Shown: positions 63,603 to 64,000 of the stretch, piece by piece | How the letters are laid out: every line of letters starts with the position of its first letter | How positions within the stretch are numbered: the first letter of the stretch is position 1 | Source of the DNA: Chlorogloeopsis fritschii PCC 6912 | Lineage (GTDB): Bacteria; Cyanobacteriota; Cyanobacteriia; Cyanobacteriales; Nostocaceae | Length of the DNA stretch: 64,000 nucleotides | Reading direction: 5' to 3' | Assembly (NCBI RefSeq): GCF_000317285.1 | Contig: NZ_AJLN01000100.1 | Span: 186,001-250,000 of the forward strand | The notes under the pieces: model-generated | What the model saw: the letters and a program-made list of their open reading frames with translations, nothing else | The model's database searches: none | Told to the model about the DNA's origin: nothing | Program-made: the position numbers and the translations under genes

Positions 63603-63848
63603 TTAATCATCATCCTCTTCATCTTCCCTATCTTCTTGTCGATTTCTTCTTTCGTTGTTCTCATCATCGTCATCATCCGAGCGACGTGGATTTTCATAAC
63701 CCTCTCGTTCTTCTTGACGTTCGCCTGCGGGATTTACTCTGCCTAAGTTGCAACTGGCTAATCCTGTTGAAAATATGATTAAGCTAGCAATAGCAAGAAT
63801 ACCTCCCACAATGCCTTTTTTCTTCAAGCCCTCAGTTGTGCGGAACAT
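63603..63848 (-). CDS. small acidic lipoprotein
   Basis: An 81-residue protein. An N-terminal hydrophobic stretch (about 12-32) ends in the lipobox LASC (Cys33), so it should be lipid-anchored. The mature part is charged and ends in an Asp/Glu/Arg-rich tail (SDDDDDENNERRNRQEDRED). The function is unknown; the tail could bind cations. It is on the same strand as the peptidase gene but separated from it by a MITE. Confidence 0.65.
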   Translation of the reverse strand: MFRTTEGLKKKGIVGGILAIASLIIFSTGLASCNLGRVNPAGERQEEREGYENPRRSDDDDDENNERRNRQEDREDEEDDD

Positions 63849-64000
63849 AATTTCTATCCTTTGAAGAAAAACTACTTACTTTCTACACTAATGCGAGAAT
63901 GCATTTTAGATAGTAGTAAATTCAAAGCGATCGCCAACACACAATTGCAACGGCAAGCTTTGTTTTCTATGGTAATTTTTTTAAATAAATGTAAATAGAA
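63849..64000. other. right edge, no gene
   Basis: One GCGATCGC site; nothing else recognised. Confidence 0.4.

Overview
The window is chromosomal DNA from a cyanobacterium, most likely a filamentous member of the Nostocales. The evidence is the dense HIP1 octamer (GCGATCGC), a CpcS/CpeS-type phycobiliprotein lyase, a Flv3-type/Flv1-type flavodiiron pair, the cyanobacterial Mrp operon order, a DUF3288 protein, several Uma2 genes and fossils, a family of Hanks-type Ser/Thr kinases, and many short tandem repeats between genes. No phage, plasmid or CRISPR signature was seen. The only transposase trace is a 50-codon IS5-type fossil.

Layout. 0-13 kb is mostly housekeeping: argH, a Nudix hydrolase, an alpha/beta hydrolase, coaX, a Uma2 nuclease, mutS, a DUF3288 protein and clpC. 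13-18 kb holds a secreted protein, a DUF2267 protein, an orphan sensor kinase and a periplasmic TPR protein. 18.3-22.2 kb is a tightly overlapping Mrp-type Na+/H+ antiporter operon (mrpC-D-E-F-G-A'-B, minus strand) with only a short MrpA-like subunit. 22.3-25.3 kb is accessory and decaying: a GNAT enzyme, a collapsed NB-ARC/WD40 gene, and an antitoxin next to a PIN fragment fused to the tail of another antitoxin. 25.4-34.1 kb is an island of four Ser/Thr kinases with one transmembrane helix each and different C-terminal domains, interleaved with two small secreted proteins; a fifth kinase lies at 41.3-43.3 kb. 34.3-38.6 kb is the rplS - tRNA-Trp - secE - nusG - rplK - rplA - [L10 leader] - rplJ - rplL cluster. 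Two glycosyltransferases follow, then a single-domain response regulator, an RND efflux pair, a phycobiliprotein lyase, a PIN toxin/antitoxin pair, a TetR/AhpD-like divergent pair with two palindromic operators, the flavodiiron operon, a gene graveyard (58.9-60.5 kb), an alpha/beta hydrolase operon, an M24 peptidase and a small acidic lipoprotein.

The most distinctive theme is small repeats acting on genes. Heptamer-type repeats start at or inside the stop codons of unrelated genes and supply their last residues. A G-rich repeat is inserted in frame in both mutS and a sensor kinase gene. A short palindromic repeat is inserted in frame at the same site in two kinase genes. At least four MITE-like families occur; one copy has a perfect 8-bp target duplication, one sits in the T-tract of the rplL terminator, one carries a nested second repeat, and one is joined to a truncated Uma2 gene. 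No wholly new multi-gene system could be demonstrated. The best candidate for new biology is the kinase island with its unclassified sensor-like C-termini. Family assignments come from reading the translations by eye; no database search was run.
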